Origin: an uncultured Oscillospiraceae bacterium
GTDB lineage: Bacteria > Bacillota > Clostridia > Oscillospirales > Acutalibacteraceae
DNA length: 53,114 nt
NCBI GenBank assembly: GCA_900541905.1
Contig: UQLQ01000012.1
Coordinates: 1 to 53,114, forward strand
Direction: 5' to 3'
The position numbers and the translations under genes are program-made. Below are positions 50,991 to 53,114 of this stretch, in pieces. The stretch's first letter is position 1; each line of letters opens with the position of its first letter. The notes beneath the pieces are model-generated. The model saw nothing but the letters and a program-made list of their open reading frames with translations, had not been told where the DNA came from and ran no database searches.

Positions 50991-52178
50991 ATGGCAAAGC
51001 AAAAATATGAAAGAACAAAACCGCATGCTAATATCGGCACCATCGGTCACGTAGACCATGGTAAAACAACCCTGACCGCAGCAATCACCAAAGTATTGGC
51101 TTCTAAAGGCGGCGCAGAATTCATGGATTACTCCATGATCGATAAAGCACCTGAAGAAAGAGAACGCGGAATCACCATCAACACTTCCCACGTAGAATAT
51201 GAAACAGCAACCCGCCACTACGCACACGTAGACTGCCCGGGCCATGCCGACTATGTAAAAAACATGATCACCGGCGCAGCACAAATGGACGGAGCGATCC
51301 TCGTAGTATCCGCAGCAGACGGCCCGATGCCGCAAACTCGTGAGCACATCCTTCTTGCTCGTCAAGTAGGCGTACCTGCAATGGTAGTGTTCCTGAATAA
51401 AGCAGATATGGTAGACGATCCGGAACTGATCGAATTAGTAGAAATGGAAGTACGTGAACTGCTCTCCAGCTACGACTTCCCCGGCGACGACATTCCTGTA
51501 GTAGTAGGGTCTGCACTGAAAGCACTTGAAGGCGACGCAGCATACGAAGCAAAAATCATGGAACTGATGGACGCAGTAGATGCATACATTCCTATTCCGG
51601 AACGCGCAACTGACAAACCGTTCCTGATGCCTGTAGAAGACGTATTCACAATTACCGGCCGTGGCACAGTAGCAACAGGCCGTGTAGAACGTGGTATCAT
51701 CAAAGTAGGCGACAATATTGAGATCGTAGGAATGACAGAAGAGAAAAAAGCAACAGTAGTAACGGGCGTAGAAATGTTCCGTAAATTACTGGACGAAGCA
51801 GTAGCAGGAGACAACATCGGCTGCCTGCTGCGTGGTGTAGACCGTAAAGATATCGAACGCGGTCAAGTACTTGCAAAACCCGGCAGCATCCATCCGCACA
51901 CAAAATTCAAAGCAGAAGTATATGTACTGACGAAAGAAGAAGGCGGCCGTCATACACCGTTCTTCAACGGCTATCGTCCGCAGTTCTATTTCAGAACAAC
52001 AGACGTAACCGGCGTAACTGAATTACCGGAAGGTATTGAGATGGTAATGCCTGGCGATAACGTAACCATGGACGTAGAGCTGATCACTCCGATCGCAATC
52101 GAGCCTGGTCTGCGTTTTGCAATTCGCGAAGGCGGCCGTACTGTTGGCGCCGGCGTTGTTGCTGCTATCAACGAATAA
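50991..52178 (+). CDS. tuf: Elongation factor Tu
   Basis: Delivers aminoacyl-tRNA to the ribosome, 395 aa. The G1 loop GHVDHGKT lies at 19-26; G3 DCPGH and G4 NKAD are intact. Domains 2 and 3 are full length and the protein ends in VVAAINE. GGAGG precedes the ATG. Codon use stands out: C-ending codons such as ATC, AAC and TAC and many GTA dominate, giving a visibly higher GC content than neighbouring genes, as expected for a very highly expressed gene. It stands alone, with its own promoter and terminator, rather than after fusA in a str operon. Confidence 0.98.
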   Translation: MAKQKYERTKPHANIGTIGHVDHGKTTLTAAITKVLASKGGAEFMDYSMIDKAPEERERGITINTSHVEYETATRHYAHVDCPGHADYVKNMITGAAQMDGAILVVSAADGPMPQTREHILLARQVGVPAMVVFLNKADMVDDPELIELVEMEVRELLSSYDFPGDDIPVVVGSALKALEGDAAYEAKIMELMDAVDAYIPIPERATDKPFLMPVEDVFTITGRGTVATGRVERGIIKVGDNIEIVGMTEEKKATVVTGVEMFRKLLDEAVAGDNIGCLLRGVDRKDIERGQVLAKPGSIHPHTKFKAEVYVLTKEEGGRHTPFFNGYRPQFYFRTTDVTGVTELPEGIEMVMPGDNVTMDVELITPIAIEPGLRFAIREGGRTVGAGVVAAINE

Positions 52179-52195
52179 TCTTTAATTAGATCCCG

Positions 52196-52226
52196 AATGA
52201 GGGGCTAATAAAAGCCCCTCATTTAC
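52196..52226 (+). terminator. Terminator after tuf
   Basis: AATGAGGGGCT pairs with AGCCCCTCATT across a short A-rich loop. Confidence 0.9.
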
Positions 52227-52343
52227 TTATGTTTATTTGCATGGCCCTGCGATGATGTGAGAGGTTGCTTGCCTGCTAGACAGGGAGATTTTCACGGAGT
52301 ATGTCCGTTCTTAGAAACTGGGCGATTAGGAGGAAAAAAATTA
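52227..52343 (+). other. S10 operon leader region
   Basis: A 117-base untranslated stretch, more GC-rich than other gaps, with short complementary segments (for example GGAGTATGTCC around an inverted GGA/TCC, and CCTGC/GCAGG-type pairs). It ends in GGAGG before rpsJ. S10-operon leaders of Bacillota are often structured and may be bound by ribosomal protein L4. No clear -35/-10 pair was found. Assignment is by position. Confidence 0.45.
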
Positions 52344-52655
52344 ATGTCAAAATCACAGAAAATCAGAATACGCTTAAAAGCGTATGATCACAAAGCGCTT
52401 GATCAAAGTGCTGCAAAAATTGTAGAAACTGCGAAACGTACCGGAGCTCAGGTTTCCGGCCCTATTCCGCTTCCTACTGAAAAAAATATCTATACGATTC
52501 TGCGTTCCCCTCATGTAAACAAGGATTCTCGTGAACAATTCGAGATGCGTACCCACAAAAGACTTGTAGACATTCTGGAACCGACTGCGAAGACCGTTGA
52601 TGCTTTAATGCGTCTTGACCTTCCTGCCGGCGTAGATATCGAGATTAAACTGTAA
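52344..52655 (+). CDS. rpsJ: Small-subunit ribosomal protein uS10
   Basis: A 103-aa protein with the S10 pattern (IRIRLKAYDHKALDQSAAKIVETAKRTGA, then GPIPLPTEKNIYTILRSPHVNKDSREQFEMRTHKRLVDI). The ATG at 52344 has AGGAGG 10 bases upstream; the longer frame from 52257 is in the leader. It is the first gene of the large S10 ribosomal operon, and is also the NusE partner of NusB in antitermination. rplC follows 15 bases downstream. Confidence 0.98.
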   Translation: MSKSQKIRIRLKAYDHKALDQSAAKIVETAKRTGAQVSGPIPLPTEKNIYTILRSPHVNKDSREQFEMRTHKRLVDILEPTAKTVDALMRLDLPAGVDIEIKL

Positions 52656-52670
52656 GGAGGAGGTGCAATA

Positions 52671-53114
52671 ATGGCTAAAGGAATCTTAGGCAAGAAAATT
52701 GGTATGACCCAAATTTTTGAAGCTGACGGCAGATTGATCCCTGTTACTGTTGTAGAAGCAGGACCTTGTGTTGTTGTTCAAAATAAAACCGAAGAAACAG
52801 ACGGTTATAATGCTGTTCAACTTGGCTTTGGTGAAGTTAAAGAAAAACATATGACCAGACCAATGAAAGGCCATTTTGACAAAGCCGGCGTAACTCCGGT
52901 TAAATTTGTCAAAGAATTGCGGTTGTCTGCTCCTTCTGAATATACAGTCGGCCAACAAATCACTGCTGACATTTTTGCTGCTGGAGAACTGATTGATGCA
53001 ACCGGTATTTCCCGCGGTAAAGGCTTTGCAGGCACTATTAAGCGCCACAATTTCGCTCGTGGTCCTATGAAGCACGGTTCCAAATCCCATCGTGAACCTG
53101 GTTCCATGGGTCCT
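52671..53114 (+). CDS. rplC: Large-subunit ribosomal protein uL3 (5-prime part, runs off the window)
   Basis: The first 148 codons of L3: MAKGILGKKIGMTQIFEADG at the start, and later GISRGKGFAGTIKRHNFARG and GSKSHREPGSMG, the loop that reaches toward the peptidyl-transferase centre. GGAGGAGG lies 6 bases before the ATG. The gene is open at the window end, so about 60 residues are missing; this is a window edge, not a truncation. Second gene of the S10 operon. Confidence 0.97.
   Translation, partial: MAKGILGKKIGMTQIFEADGRLIPVTVVEAGPCVVVQNKTEETDGYNAVQLGFGEVKEKHMTRPMKGHFDKAGVTPVKFVKELRLSAPSEYTVGQQITADIFAAGELIDATGISRGKGFAGTIKRHNFARGPMKHGSKSHREPGSMGP

Noticed and set aside
50805..51365. 186-codon minus-strand ORF over tRNA-Met and tuf
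   Set aside because: It runs through a tRNA gene and the antisense of tuf. Its translated tail (AAHGFEPRTLRV) is the usual false product of antisense tRNA reading.

Overview
This window is the replication-origin region of a low-GC (roughly mid-30s percent by eye) anaerobic Bacillota chromosome, probably class Clostridia. The order dnaA-dnaN-rlbA-recF-remB-gyrB-gyrA on the minus strand, facing rpmH-rnpA-yidD-yidC-jag-mnmE ... mnmG-rsmG-noc-parA-parB-serS on the plus strand, is the classic origin neighbourhood. Class III ribonucleotide reductase (nrdDG) and rubrerythrin point to an anaerobe. A cell-surface M6 protease with a non-canonical sorting signal, a YidC without a lipoprotein signal, and a Noc homologue fit Clostridia. 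The genus cannot be fixed from sequence reading alone.

Left arm (1-20.6 kb), accessory and stress functions: an M6 metalloprotease; a TetR regulator with two perfect operators controlling a fused MacB-type ABC transporter; an HxlR regulator; nrdD-nrdG behind a consensus promoter carrying two NrdR boxes 31 bp apart; a DUF4340 protein and a lipoprotein; a PD-(D/E)XK-like protein; a BFD-like ferredoxin; a Nudix hydrolase; an M14 peptidase; a second lipoprotein; rubrerythrin; a flavodoxin-like protein; and a P1B-type metal ATPase plus CsoR, each with matching metal-type operators.

Core (20.6-37 kb): gyrA and gyrB separated by three YcxB-like membrane proteins, two zinc-ribbon membrane proteins, remB, recF, rlbA, dnaN, a DnaA-box cluster (candidate oriC), dnaA, then rpmH-rnpA-yidD-yidC-jag-mnmE.

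Right arm (37-53 kb): between mnmE and mnmG lie a zinc-ribbon gene, a dehydrogenase-transporter pair with its own promoter and two palindromic operators, and a 600-base gene-free stretch. That stretch holds a 22-bp perfect palindrome and a tandem array of structured repeats. Then follow mnmG, yihY, rsmG, noc, parA, parB (two perfect parS sites), serS, an acyl-ACP thioesterase, guaB, tRNA-Met, a free-standing tuf, and the start of the S10 ribosomal-protein operon (rpsJ, truncated rplC).

The most unusual signals are not protein genes. (1) A two-hairpin tandem repeat occurs at both 1-172 (inverted) and about 39.77-40.16 kb; its stems are kept by compensatory changes and its period is exactly 128 bases, or 101 where one 27-base hairpin is missing. 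(2) Two intergenic palindromes contain TATTTCCATGGAAATA, which differs from the Bacillus Noc-binding site only in its central two bases, in a genome that encodes Noc.
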